Shown here in pieces: positions 54,775 to 63,592 of a stretch of 64,000 nucleotides of DNA. Both the position numbers and the translations under genes were made by a program. The notes under the pieces are model-generated. The model made no database searches, was not told the DNA's origin, and saw only the letters and a program-made list of their open reading frames with translations. The stretch covers positions 1 through 64,000 of the forward strand of contig CACVAU010000042.1 in assembly GCA_902727915.1 (NCBI GenBank), given 5' to 3'. Origin of the DNA: an uncultured Sulfurovum sp. GTDB lineage: Bacteria; Campylobacterota; Campylobacteria; Campylobacterales; Sulfurovaceae. Each line of letters opens with the position of its first letter. The first letter of the stretch is position 1.

Positions 54775-56459
54775 TAGTCATCTCCTAAAATAAGGGCATT
54801 TGATTTACGTTCAAGTTTTTTCGTTACTTTTCCCATTGATTCAGCTGTAGCACTAAGCTCTTGGAGGGTTAAGGTTAGTTGTGCTGAAAATTTTGAATTG
54901 GCATTATAGTCTTCACTTAAAGTTTGTATTTCTTTTAACGTCTTGTTGAGTTCATTTAAGGTAAGTTCTAGGGTAACTGGTAATTGTTTCAGTGCTTTTT
55001 GTTCGGTAATATCATTAATGTTTTTAGCTGTTGTACTATAGGCATTAAGTGTTTTGTTGACATTTTTAATGGTTTTACTTAAATCGACTAGAAGGTTATT
55101 AATAGGCTTTTTATTTGTTTCAAAGACTTCAGTTGCTGAATTTAAAAGTTTTTCAAGTTTAAGGTTTTTAATTTTATTAACGATTTGTTCTATCTCTTTG
55201 AGAAGAGGTGTTTCTTGTTGTGCTTTTAGGGTTGGGAAAAGATTAAATCCTTCTTCCATACTGAGTGAAGCACTGGTGTTTTTATCAAAAACAAGGTCTA
55301 TGAATTTTGTTCCAATAACAGGTATCATACTGTTCAGTCTTGCTTTGAGTCCATCATTGACCATGGTTTCAATAATTTGTTCACCCTCTTGGGCAGAGCC
55401 TGTGGTAGAAAACCCTTGGGTATGAATAATGGCATATATTTCAGATTCAACAGCTTTAGATTTTGCATTAAAATGGCTTGAAATATCAATAACATGTCCT
55501 ACTTGAAAACCATTAAACTCTACAGGTGAGCCGATTTCAAGTTGAGAGATGCTTTCATTGAAAATAAATTTATAAACTTTGTCATTAACACCTCTCATGA
55601 GATGTTTTGCTTTCATTTGATTTAAGTTTTTATACAACGGAAACAAATGACCTTTTTTTAATTTTAAATGTGCATTTGTCCCTAAGCTTTGTGTAGGTGT
55701 ATAAATAGAGATACCTCCTTGCGCAATTTGTGAAAGTGAGGCAACATTAAGATCGAGTTTCCCTTTGGAAATATCGACAGAAAGCGAGGAGGTGGTATAG
55801 AATTGGCTATGTTGGTTAATGTACTGAATGTATCGTTGATGAATAAAAATAACAAAATTAATTTTTTTACCATCAGGAGCAATGGTGACATGTTGTACTT
55901 TTCCTACCTTCATCATACGATAATAGACATTGGAGCCTTTTTTTAAGTGATATGATTTGGGCGCAGATAGCAGATAAATTCTTCCTGCCATGTCTTCTGT
56001 AGGTGCTTCTTCTAAACCTTGAAAATTTTTTTGAGTTTGTTCACTTTTGGTTGCTGTTAATTCAATGTAAGAGCCAGAAAGCAGGGTATCTAACCCTGTG
56101 ATACCACTGGAATCAACATCAGGATGCACAATCCAAAATTTGGCAGACTTATTAAGATAATCAGCGACATCTTTGTTCATTCTAACTTGGACAGTAACAC
56201 CTTTACCATTATTGGACAGGGCAATATTTTCTACACTTCCTACAATAACATTACGCAGTTTAACCAGACTCTGTTTGGCAACCAGTCCAGCATTATTTTT
56301 AAATTCTATACTCACCAAGGGTCCTACTTTGGAATAGTATTGAAAAGCTAACCATAATGCAATAATCATAGCAATGAAAGGCACCATCCAAATGGTTGTA
56401 AGTAATTGGATGCCTTTTGATTCTTTAATTCTTGGTGTATTATATTGCTTCATAGGCAT
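54774..56459 (-). CDS. pqiB: PqiB-like MCE protein (three MlaD domains)
   Basis: One N-terminal membrane helix (about 20-42) is followed by three MCE/MlaD domains, seen at GPLVSIEFKNNAGLVAKQSLVKLRN, LKKGSNVYYRMMKVGKV and ISQLEIGSPVEFNGFQVG. A long C-terminal helical, coiled-coil-like tail (about 405-561) would form the tunnel. The protein moves lipids between the inner and outer membranes. It starts one base after the end of the second pqiA gene. Confidence 0.9.
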   Translation of the reverse strand: MPMKQYNTPRIKESKGIQLLTTIWMVPFIAMIIALWLAFQYYSKVGPLVSIEFKNNAGLVAKQSLVKLRNVIVGSVENIALSNNGKGVTVQVRMNKDVADYLNKSAKFWIVHPDVDSSGITGLDTLLSGSYIELTATKSEQTQKNFQGLEEAPTEDMAGRIYLLSAPKSYHLKKGSNVYYRMMKVGKVQHVTIAPDGKKINFVIFIHQRYIQYINQHSQFYTTSSLSVDISKGKLDLNVASLSQIAQGGISIYTPTQSLGTNAHLKLKKGHLFPLYKNLNQMKAKHLMRGVNDKVYKFIFNESISQLEIGSPVEFNGFQVGHVIDISSHFNAKSKAVESEIYAIIHTQGFSTTGSAQEGEQIIETMVNDGLKARLNSMIPVIGTKFIDLVFDKNTSASLSMEEGFNLFPTLKAQQETPLLKEIEQIVNKIKNLKLEKLLNSATEVFETNKKPINNLLVDLSKTIKNVNKTLNAYSTTAKNINDITEQKALKQLPVTLELTLNELNKTLKEIQTLSEDYNANSKFSAQLTLTLQELSATAESMGKVTKKLERKSNALILGDD

Positions 56460-57059
56460 TTAAATGTTTCCTTTTGTATGGTTTATAATGAGGCGTGTGT
56501 CAAATGAAAGTGCTGAAAGCATGGTGAAGAAGACCATGAGTGCAAAGGCTGTGGCACCGATGCCTGGATAAATTTTTACGCCTGTAAAGTTAATGAGTAC
56601 CGAGAGAATAATCACAACAAACACATCTACCATGGACCAAGGACCAATGGATTCTGTGATGTAAAATAGTTTATGTTTGTCTAAGCCTGTTGAGTGGGTT
56701 TTGTATTTGGCTGCTATAAGTAAATAGATAATGAGTAAAAACTTTAAAATGGGTACAACTACCGAAGCAATTAAAATAATCATGGCAATGGGATAAGAAC
56801 CCAGTTCCCAAAGATGGATAATTCCCCCTAAAATGGTACTTTCAGCGTTTGTTCCAAATTGTTTGGTTATTAAAATAGGATAAAAATTTGCTGGAATATA
56901 CAAAATGATGGCTGTAATTAAAAGCGCTAAAGTTTTATGATATGAACTTTTTAGAGAGTTACTAATTTTATGCTGACAACGTCTACATTCTAGGGTAAGC
57001 GCATTATCATAATTGACTGTTTCACAAATGTGACAACGTATGTAGTGTTTATTCTTCAT
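56460..57059 (-). CDS. pqiA: PqiA-like membrane protein, C-terminal half gene
   Basis: An N-terminal zinc-ribbon (CHICETVNYDNALTLECRRC) is followed by four membrane helices. The TESIGPWSMVDVFVVIILSVL segment is typical of PqiA. The start at ATG 57059 (GGA seven bases upstream) overlaps the first half-gene by 11 bp; ATGs at 57071 and 57101 are less well supported. E. coli PqiA is one protein with two such halves. The pair is probably translationally coupled. Confidence 0.85.
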   Translation of the reverse strand: MKNKHYIRCHICETVNYDNALTLECRRCQHKISNSLKSSYHKTLALLITAIILYIPANFYPILITKQFGTNAESTILGGIIHLWELGSYPIAMIILIASVVVPILKFLLIIYLLIAAKYKTHSTGLDKHKLFYITESIGPWSMVDVFVVIILSVLINFTGVKIYPGIGATAFALMVFFTMLSALSFDTRLIINHTKGNI

Positions 57060-57687
57060 TTGTTTGTCCATATATTTTATTGTGTATTTCCCAAAGCTCA
57101 TGGAAACTGAGTATTTTAGTGATAATTATATCAAGAATTAAAGTGAAAACAAAAGCCACAAAAGCCACCCCCAATTCTATGTTGGCAACATCAAAAAGTT
57201 TGACCATTGAGACCAAGAGCGAAATAAAAAAGATATCAACCATATTCCAAGGTTTGAGATAGGCTAATAGAATTAAAAGGCGTTTACTAAGATAACCTGC
57301 TTTTTGTAGCTTCATAGAAAAGAGAAGTACAAAGGTTGATAAAATGATTGTAATGGGAAAAATAACAATTAAAAAAAGAAACATTATGCCCACAACATAT
57401 TGCTCATGTTCAGCAAGTACCAGAAAGAGTGAAAGAAGTGTTAAACTTTGTTCCATGCCTTGTATGTTGATGCTAACAATTGTAAATTGGAAGGCAATAA
57501 AAAGTGATATAGAGGCTGTAATGACCAAGGCAAGTGTTTTGTCAAGTAGATGTTCACCTTGTTGATAAAGGAGTACATTACATTCAGAGCAAAATGCTTT
57601 TTCCTTCTTGTTTAATAGAATTTTTTCATGTAAGGTATGACATTTTTTACAGATAATAAGCTTATCTAATTCATGTTCTTTAATCAT
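57049..57687 (-). CDS. pqiA: PqiA-like membrane protein, N-terminal half gene
   Basis: A zinc-ribbon (CKKCHTLHEKILLNKKEKAFCSECN) precedes four membrane helices with the LAYLKPWNMVDIFFISLLVSMVK segment of the family. This 212-residue protein corresponds to the first half of E. coli PqiA. It opens the pqiA-pqiA-pqiB-pqiC-mltG operon and is divergent from the 214-residue gene, with 38 bp between them, so their promoters must overlap. Confidence 0.85.
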   Translation of the reverse strand: MIKEHELDKLIICKKCHTLHEKILLNKKEKAFCSECNVLLYQQGEHLLDKTLALVITASISLFIAFQFTIVSINIQGMEQSLTLLSLFLVLAEHEQYVVGIMFLFLIVIFPITIILSTFVLLFSMKLQKAGYLSKRLLILLAYLKPWNMVDIFFISLLVSMVKLFDVANIELGVAFVAFVFTLILDIIITKILSFHELWEIHNKIYGQTNEE

Positions 57688-57725
57688 GTATAAATTATAG
57701 CATATTTTTATGTTATGATTTTATA

Positions 57726-58370
57726 ATGAAAAAAATAGCCATAAGATTCTCTATAGATGATGATACTCCATTTGATCTGTTAAAGAAAATAGCTTTAGAC
57801 ATACAACGTTTTATAATAGAGGGTGATTATAAAATTTCTTCTATTATAACTAAGCTAAGGGAGCATCAACAACTAGAACTTGATGTTGGTATGGAAAATA
57901 ATATGCCAGAATTTACTGAACTTACCAAGGAGTTTGATACAGAGGGTATTGAGTATATTTTATATAAAAGCGTTAATGAAGGCTGGAAAGAGTGTGAACT
58001 AGATGATTTAGAGTTAGACAGAAGACCTAAGTGGATTTATAACCTTGTAGGTCTAAATCTTCTTTGGTACATGGTCATGACTGTTCTTCAATTTTTCTTC
58101 ATTTATGAGTGGTACAGTGAAAAGTATGAGTGGGGTGGGATTGTTTCAGCCATTGCAGCTTTTTTTACAGGCTTAGTACCTGTATTTGGTTCTTTGGTTG
58201 CCTATTGGTCTGTTACTGAACTTTCAGACTGGGAGGGTTATAAAGCATTATGGGCATTTTTTGTTTACTATATCCCTTTACTAGGCTTCTTTCTCTATTT
58301 AGGATGGATAGTGATTAAAGCTTTATATAGAGACCGTTGGTACAGATTTTGGCGTCCCGAGTTTAATTAA
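57726..58370 (+). CDS. hypothetical membrane protein, 214 aa
   Basis: The N-terminal half is soluble and acidic; the C-terminal half has three hydrophobic helices rich in Trp/Tyr/Phe (about 97-122, 132-158 and 174-198). No family was recognised. It begins 38 bp from the divergent pqiA gene and precedes the AmgK-like gene by 42 bp, so it may belong to that operon. Confidence 0.6.
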   Translation: MKKIAIRFSIDDDTPFDLLKKIALDIQRFIIEGDYKISSIITKLREHQQLELDVGMENNMPEFTELTKEFDTEGIEYILYKSVNEGWKECELDDLELDRRPKWIYNLVGLNLLWYMVMTVLQFFFIYEWYSEKYEWGGIVSAIAAFFTGLVPVFGSLVAYWSVTELSDWEGYKALWAFFVYYIPLLGFFLYLGWIVIKALYRDRWYRFWRPEFN

Positions 58371-58412
58371 TCATTACTATGCTATATTGCGCGAATGATT
58401 TAAGGAGTAAAG

Positions 58413-59366
58413 ATGCATAAAGAGTTAAAAGGCTGGGTAGAGTGGTTAGGCATAGAAAAACCGAAATTAACAGCAATTCAAGCTGATACACATGCTAGAC
58501 AATATTATAGAATAGAGAATCAAGAAAAAAAACTTTTAGTGATGGATGCTTCTCAAGTCAAAGAGTTTGTACCTGATATGGTAGGCATTGGTTTAAGACT
58601 AAAAAAGACAAGCGTTAAGATCCCTCTCATTCGTTCTTTTGAATTGCATAAAGGGTTTATGCTCCTTGATGATGTGGGTTCAACCCATCTTTTTGACAGA
58701 TGTTCTCGTGAGACTTATGAACAAGCCATTAAAACTTTGGTAGAGATGCAAAAGGCACCGACGGTAGACTTAAAACCCTATGACATGGGTTTCTTACTTG
58801 AAGAGATGAATCTTATGTTAGAGTGGTACTTAAAAGAGCATTTAGGTCAAAAAGTAGAGTGTGTAGAAGGACGAACTTTATTAACATCTTTTATGCTAAT
58901 AGCCAAAGAGGTATTAGCACAGCCACAAGAGACTTTTGTGCATCGTGATTACCACTCAAAAAACTTGATGATAGATGATAATGATGAGATGGTAGTGATT
59001 GATTATCAAGATGCAAGAGTAGGTGGAATTACTTATGATTTGGTGTCACTTTTACGTGATGCTTATGTCTTACTTGATGACAGGGAACGAAAACGATTTA
59101 TTAAACTCTATAAAGACTTAAAAGGCATAGAAGTAGATGATGAAACCTTTATGCGTTGGTTTGACTTTACAGGTTTACAGCGACATATTAAGATACTTGG
59201 TATTTTTGCACGTTTAAGCATTCGTGATGGGAAAGATGCCTATTTAGAAAATATACCTTTGGTATTACAGTACATTTTAGATGTGGCTACGAAGTACCCT
59301 GAACTTGAAGGTTTAGTAGCTATTTTGACACTTGAAGAGCAAGATTCTGCTGGGTTTACTTTTTAG
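58413..59366 (+). CDS. AmgK-like sugar kinase (aminoglycoside phosphotransferase fold)
   Basis: The APH-fold signatures are FVHRDYHSKNLM (catalytic Asp) and VIDYQDARVGGITYDLVSLLRDAYV, matching AmgK closely. AmgK phosphorylates the anomeric carbon of N-acetylmuramate/GlcNAc in peptidoglycan recycling and is normally paired with MurU. No murU follows; the next gene is selO. Length 317 is normal. Substrate is inferred from family resemblance. Confidence 0.8.
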   Translation: MHKELKGWVEWLGIEKPKLTAIQADTHARQYYRIENQEKKLLVMDASQVKEFVPDMVGIGLRLKKTSVKIPLIRSFELHKGFMLLDDVGSTHLFDRCSRETYEQAIKTLVEMQKAPTVDLKPYDMGFLLEEMNLMLEWYLKEHLGQKVECVEGRTLLTSFMLIAKEVLAQPQETFVHRDYHSKNLMIDDNDEMVVIDYQDARVGGITYDLVSLLRDAYVLLDDRERKRFIKLYKDLKGIEVDDETFMRWFDFTGLQRHIKILGIFARLSIRDGKDAYLENIPLVLQYILDVATKYPELEGLVAILTLEEQDSAGFTF

Positions 59367-59413
59367 AGAAGAAGCTTATCTACTCTTAAGCCTAAGGAAT
59401 GTAAAACATTCCT

Positions 59414-60853
59414 ATGACTGTTGAAAACCTTACGCTCCAAAGCAAATACCTTGAATTAGATGCTGAATTTTATGAATTCACTGAACCCACACCGTTGGAT
59501 GAACCTTATTTAATAAGTTCCAATCCAAAGGTGGCTGAACTCATAGACCTTGATAAAGCAAGTGTTGAAGACCCTCATTTTATTGAACTATTAAATGGAA
59601 CATTTATTCCCCAAACATCCAAACCTTTCTCTATGTGTTATGCTGGTCATCAGTTTAGTCATTATGCTCAACGTTTAGGAGATGGCAGAGCCATAAACTA
59701 TGGAAGCATCAATGGTTGGAATTTACAGACCAAAGGAAGTGGTGAAACAGCTTTTTCACGCACAGCAGATGGTCGCTCAGCGTTACCCTCTTCCATTCGT
59801 GAATATCTCATGAGTGAAGCCATGCATCATTTAGGCATTCCTTCTACACGTGCTTTAGGCATCATTGGTTCAGAAACAAAACTTTTACGTAACGGCATTG
59901 AAAAAGGGGCTGTCGTCATGCGAATGTCATCCTCTTGGGTACGTTTTGGTACTTTTCAGTATTTTACTTATTTTAAAGAGCATGAAAAATTAAAAGCTTT
60001 AGCTGACTATGTCATAAAAGAATCTTACCCTCATTTAGAAAATGACGAAGAATGTTATTTTAAACTTTTTTCTGAAGTTGTTGAAGCTACAGCTAAACTC
60101 ATAGCTGGATGGCAAGGGGTAGGTTTTTGTCATGGGGTTATGAATACAGACAATATGTCCATAGCTGGACTCACCATAGATTATGGACCTTTTTCAATGT
60201 TGGATGACTTTGACTTTGGTTTTGTTTGTAACAGTACTGACAAAGCAGGGCGTTATGCTTATGGTGAACAGCCAAACATCTCATACTGGAACTTAACAAA
60301 ACTAGTCCAAGCATTTGAACCCATAGTTGATAAAAAACGAATGGATACAAAACTAGATGATTATGGTGCATTTATCTACCCCAATGCTTACATGGAAGTC
60401 ATGCGTAAAAAATTAGGTTTGGAGTTAGAACTAGATGAAGACATGAGTCTCATCGAAGAGTTAATAGGAACACTACAAGATGCTTATGTAGACCATACGA
60501 TTTTCTTTAGAACCTTAAGTCATTATGATGCTGAACGAATGCCCATTTTTGAGTTAGCCATGAATCCAATTCCTTTAGACGCTTGGCTAACACTTTATGA
60601 CAAACGTCTGGCTAAAGAGTCTCGACCTCAAAAAGAACGTCAAGAATTAATGCTAAAGACCAATCCAAAATACATCTTAAAAAACTACATGCTTCAAGAT
60701 GCCATTGCTTTAGCCTATGGTGGAAACTTTAAAAGGGTAGAGGAGTTACTTTATATTGCTCAACACCCTTTTGATGAACTACCTGAATTTGAACACTTTG
60801 CTGTGGAGACACCTGAATATTATAAAAATGTTACGCTTTCTTGTTCTTCGTGA
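59414..60853 (+). CDS. selO: SelO (YdiU) pseudokinase AMP-transferase
   Basis: SelO transfers AMP from ATP to protein hydroxyls, linked to redox stress. The protein has the motif LGDGRAINYGSINGWN, the KGSGETAFSRTADGR segment, the catalytic MNTDNMSIAGLTIDYGP, and FVCNSTDKAGRYAYGEQP. The conserved C-terminus SCSS supplies the Cys that forms a regulatory disulfide with the Cys of FVCN. At 479 residues it is a normal SelO. It follows the AmgK-like gene by 47 bp. Confidence 0.95.
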   Translation: MTVENLTLQSKYLELDAEFYEFTEPTPLDEPYLISSNPKVAELIDLDKASVEDPHFIELLNGTFIPQTSKPFSMCYAGHQFSHYAQRLGDGRAINYGSINGWNLQTKGSGETAFSRTADGRSALPSSIREYLMSEAMHHLGIPSTRALGIIGSETKLLRNGIEKGAVVMRMSSSWVRFGTFQYFTYFKEHEKLKALADYVIKESYPHLENDEECYFKLFSEVVEATAKLIAGWQGVGFCHGVMNTDNMSIAGLTIDYGPFSMLDDFDFGFVCNSTDKAGRYAYGEQPNISYWNLTKLVQAFEPIVDKKRMDTKLDDYGAFIYPNAYMEVMRKKLGLELELDEDMSLIEELIGTLQDAYVDHTIFFRTLSHYDAERMPIFELAMNPIPLDAWLTLYDKRLAKESRPQKERQELMLKTNPKYILKNYMLQDAIALAYGGNFKRVEELLYIAQHPFDELPEFEHFAVETPEYYKNVTLSCSS

Positions 60854-60898
60854 GTTATACAAATGTGCATGTTTAAAATATTTGTGTTTAATTTTGAC

Positions 60899-60930
60899 GG
60901 TGTTTTCAGGGGAAAACACCCTTGTATAAT
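60899..60930 (+). promoter_or_regulatory. 9-bp perfect hairpin followed by TATAAT
   Basis: Arms GGTGTTTTC (60899-60907) and GAAAACACC (60912-60920) enclose AGGG, and a TATAAT is at 60925-60930. The hairpin may end the selO transcript. The TATAAT could start a leader or small RNA toward 61132, but the nearest -35-like TTGACG is 25 bp away, too far for an ordinary promoter. Confidence 0.4.
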
Positions 60931-61000
60931 CAAAATAAGAGAAAAAGATGTTAGCCTTATTTGTATGTGTTGGGCTTAAAGAAAGAGAGTAGAAAAAAAA

Positions 61001-61060
61001 GTTTCCTAGAAGTTTCTAAAATTCGTTAAAAGGTTTCTAAGAAGTTCCTGTCATGTTTCC
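61001..61060 (+). promoter_or_regulatory. helically phased GTTTCY direct repeats
   Basis: GTTTCC at 61001, GTTTCT at 61012, GTTTCT at 61033, GTTCCT at 61044 and GTTTCC at 61055 fall 11, 21, 11 and 11 bp apart, so all face one side of the helix. A -10-like TATTCT (61064-61069) or TAATAA follows, and the secreted-peptide ATG is at 61132. This is the layout of an array for an OmpR/PhoB-type activator. Confidence 0.6.
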
Positions 61061-61131
61061 TCCTATTCTAATAAACTAGCACCATGATTACTTAAATAGT
61101 AAATCATATATTTTAATTTAAAGGATAAATC

Positions 61132-61326
61132 ATGAAAAGATTTATACAACTTATGAGTGTTGTTTTATTATCAGGTGCTATGGCTACAGCTTCAAATATG
61201 GGTGCTAATTCTGAAGTTTCTATTATGAAAAATAATCCTACGACAGTATCAGGTTATTGTGATCCTTATGAAAGACTTGTTGGGGCATGTCGTAGTACTG
61301 ATGGTATTTTAGAAAAAGATTATTAA
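61132..61326 (+). CDS. small secreted peptide, 64 aa
   Basis: A Sec signal peptide (MKRFIQLMSVVLLSGAMATAS) leaves a mature peptide of about 43 residues with two Cys (C43, C52) in GYCDPYERLVGACRS that could form one disulfide. RBS AAAGGA precedes the ATG. No family was recognised. The phased repeat array upstream suggests tightly regulated expression. Confidence 0.65.
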   Translation: MKRFIQLMSVVLLSGAMATASNMGANSEVSIMKNNPTTVSGYCDPYERLVGACRSTDGILEKDY

Positions 61327-61348
61327 GCCTATCTGCTGGATATTTGAC

Positions 61349-63592
61349 TTAGGGCTTGATATTAGCAGCCTTAAGTGAGTGAAGATCAATAATTTTTGAA
61401 CCAGTAGTAATATACTTACCATTGGTTTTAATACCAAGTTTATAGTTAAAGGGAACAAAAAAACTTTCTATAAATTTGGGGTCACTTTCTGAGTTGATAT
61501 CATAAAGTGTTAGTAAGTTATTTTTTAAAATATAGAGTATGTTTTCTTCAATTCCTACAATATTTCCAGAAACTTTCTTTTCCGTATATACCTTTGTTAA
61601 ATTGGCCTCTGTATTGGTTTCATGAAAAATATTTAGTTTATTGTCTCCTATTACATATAAATAGTCATTATTCACCCATAAACTTTCAATATTTTTTAAT
61701 TGGGAATCAAATTCAAATTGATAAAAAATATTGTGTTTGTCCACATTTAGGTATTTAATATTTCGTGTATCTTCTGTGTCAGTACTTAAGTTATAGAGAT
61801 GGGTTTGTCTCTCTTTTCCAAAAATACTAGAAACTTCACCTTGTGCAAGTGTTATGTGGTTAAAACTTCCTGACATTAAAAGTTCTTTGGTAAAAGGTTC
61901 CCCATCTAAGAGGGGTTTTGTTTGATTGGATATCAAAAGTTCATAGGCCCAATCTGTTAAGCTAGAGATTCTTACTTCTCCAACAGATAAGTTAACATAA
62001 ATAAGATGGCTATCTTCTTCTACAGGTGTGTTGGGTAGTTTGATTTTTCCAATAAGTGCTTTAGTTTCTAAGTCATAAATCCGAAATTCACCACTATTAA
62101 GCATGTCAATGGTATAAATACTAGAACCTACAATTTCAATGCTATTAGATTGAAAAGATTCAACAATAAAAGCATTAAAAATACTATTTTTATAGTTAGC
62201 ATTGCCAGCTCTTAGTTGCTGAACTATATTGTTGTAGCCATTGTTGTAGATTAATGTCTCATAAAGGAGGCTTTTATCACTTAAAGGATTAAAGAGTAAG
62301 ATATCTTGGGCATCTATTTTATTGTTATTATCAAGTGATGTTTTCAGTAATATTTCTGAATACTTTGTTAAGCTATTTTCTAAATCGTTAAAGTTGTCAC
62401 GCAAGGCATAGCTATAAAGCATTTCAGAAAGAGGGGTAATACGTATTTTTTGGTTGGCATTTTTAAGCCAAATACCTTTAGTAATCAAGTGCATTACACC
62501 ATGGTTTTTAGTTGGCGTTTTGTCCTCTTCTCCATCATCATCAATGTCCACATCAAAGCCTTCACGAACTTCATAAATGTAAAAACTTTGATCTTCAAGC
62601 AGTTCGGTATGCAAATCAAAATTACCCAATATATTGAGGTTGCCTTGGGCATTGGTACTTTCAGTGGTTACTAACTCTTTTTTGCCATTATCAAGAAGTT
62701 TAAAAATATTAACCGTAGCATTTTTAAGCCGACCCATTTGAACTTTTCCAATTTTTCCTGAATCTTTAACATGAATGATAATGGGTACGGTACTAAATCC
62801 AAACTCATTGCTAATACTTACATTGAGTTCAACAGTTTGGGGTATGTTAAAGCTTTGGGTTAAAATAAGTTTTCCATTATTATTAAGCATAAAATGTTCT
62901 TTAGCTGATCCGTCTAAAATAAAAGGGTAAATAAGCGTACCATCACCTGAGTCAATATTGAGTTTACCAATGCTATCTCCCACCCTTAAGTCCGTAGAGA
63001 CTTCTTCCTCAAATGGTTTTATTATGGGTTTACCACTTTGGGCATTGGGAGAATTTAAAATAAGGTGTATGCGTGCAGTTTCAGCACTAACAGGGGTAAA
63101 CCCCATGTCCCTGATGGCTTGACTTACTGCATTGATACTTAAACCTTTTAAACTTGTTAAGGTGATTTTGTCTTTAGTACTTTGAGGAATATTTAGATAG
63201 TTAGGATTACTTTTGTCATTTAAAGATTGTAAAATAATGGCGATTTTAAGTACTTCTTGATTGTTGAAGTCACCATTAAAGTCGTCTACTAAATCTTGGG
63301 GGTAGATGGTTTGGTTATTAACCACATTGTTGATACTGCCTAAGTTTAATCTACCTAAAGAGAAGTTAATGGGTGAATAGACACATTTAAAAGCACCATG
63401 TTTAGTGATATTATTGAAGGTATAAGTTTTGGTAACTCCTCTGCGTTCACCACAGGCATAATCAATGCCATTGGTGGGTGCATCTACAAAATATAAACTT
63501 TTTTCTTCACGGGGTTCATGTTGACTGACCCCACCACCACAGGCAACAAGCAGTAGGGTGAAAAATCCCACACTACTTAACTTTAGTATCAT
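61349..63592 (-). CDS. surface lipoprotein with cadherin-like domain, 747 aa
   Basis: The lipobox LVAC puts the lipidated Cys at residue 18. A Gly-rich start follows, then a cadherin-like beta domain (about 215-290: FMLNNNGKLILTQSFNIPQTVELNVSI). A carboxypeptidase-regulatory/SdrD-like Ig segment (KVQMGRLKNATVNIFKL) comes next, with an acidic loop DVDIDDDGEED that may bind calcium. The C-terminal third has repeated beta-strand text like a degenerate propeller (LNIFHETN, NLLTLYDINSESDPKF). It overlaps the right-edge gene by four bases. Function unknown. Confidence 0.7.
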   Translation of the reverse strand: MILKLSSVGFFTLLLVACGGGVSQHEPREEKSLYFVDAPTNGIDYACGERRGVTKTYTFNNITKHGAFKCVYSPINFSLGRLNLGSINNVVNNQTIYPQDLVDDFNGDFNNQEVLKIAIILQSLNDKSNPNYLNIPQSTKDKITLTSLKGLSINAVSQAIRDMGFTPVSAETARIHLILNSPNAQSGKPIIKPFEEEVSTDLRVGDSIGKLNIDSGDGTLIYPFILDGSAKEHFMLNNNGKLILTQSFNIPQTVELNVSISNEFGFSTVPIIIHVKDSGKIGKVQMGRLKNATVNIFKLLDNGKKELVTTESTNAQGNLNILGNFDLHTELLEDQSFYIYEVREGFDVDIDDDGEEDKTPTKNHGVMHLITKGIWLKNANQKIRITPLSEMLYSYALRDNFNDLENSLTKYSEILLKTSLDNNNKIDAQDILLFNPLSDKSLLYETLIYNNGYNNIVQQLRAGNANYKNSIFNAFIVESFQSNSIEIVGSSIYTIDMLNSGEFRIYDLETKALIGKIKLPNTPVEEDSHLIYVNLSVGEVRISSLTDWAYELLISNQTKPLLDGEPFTKELLMSGSFNHITLAQGEVSSIFGKERQTHLYNLSTDTEDTRNIKYLNVDKHNIFYQFEFDSQLKNIESLWVNNDYLYVIGDNKLNIFHETNTEANLTKVYTEKKVSGNIVGIEENILYILKNNLLTLYDINSESDPKFIESFFVPFNYKLGIKTNGKYITTGSKIIDLHSLKAANIKP

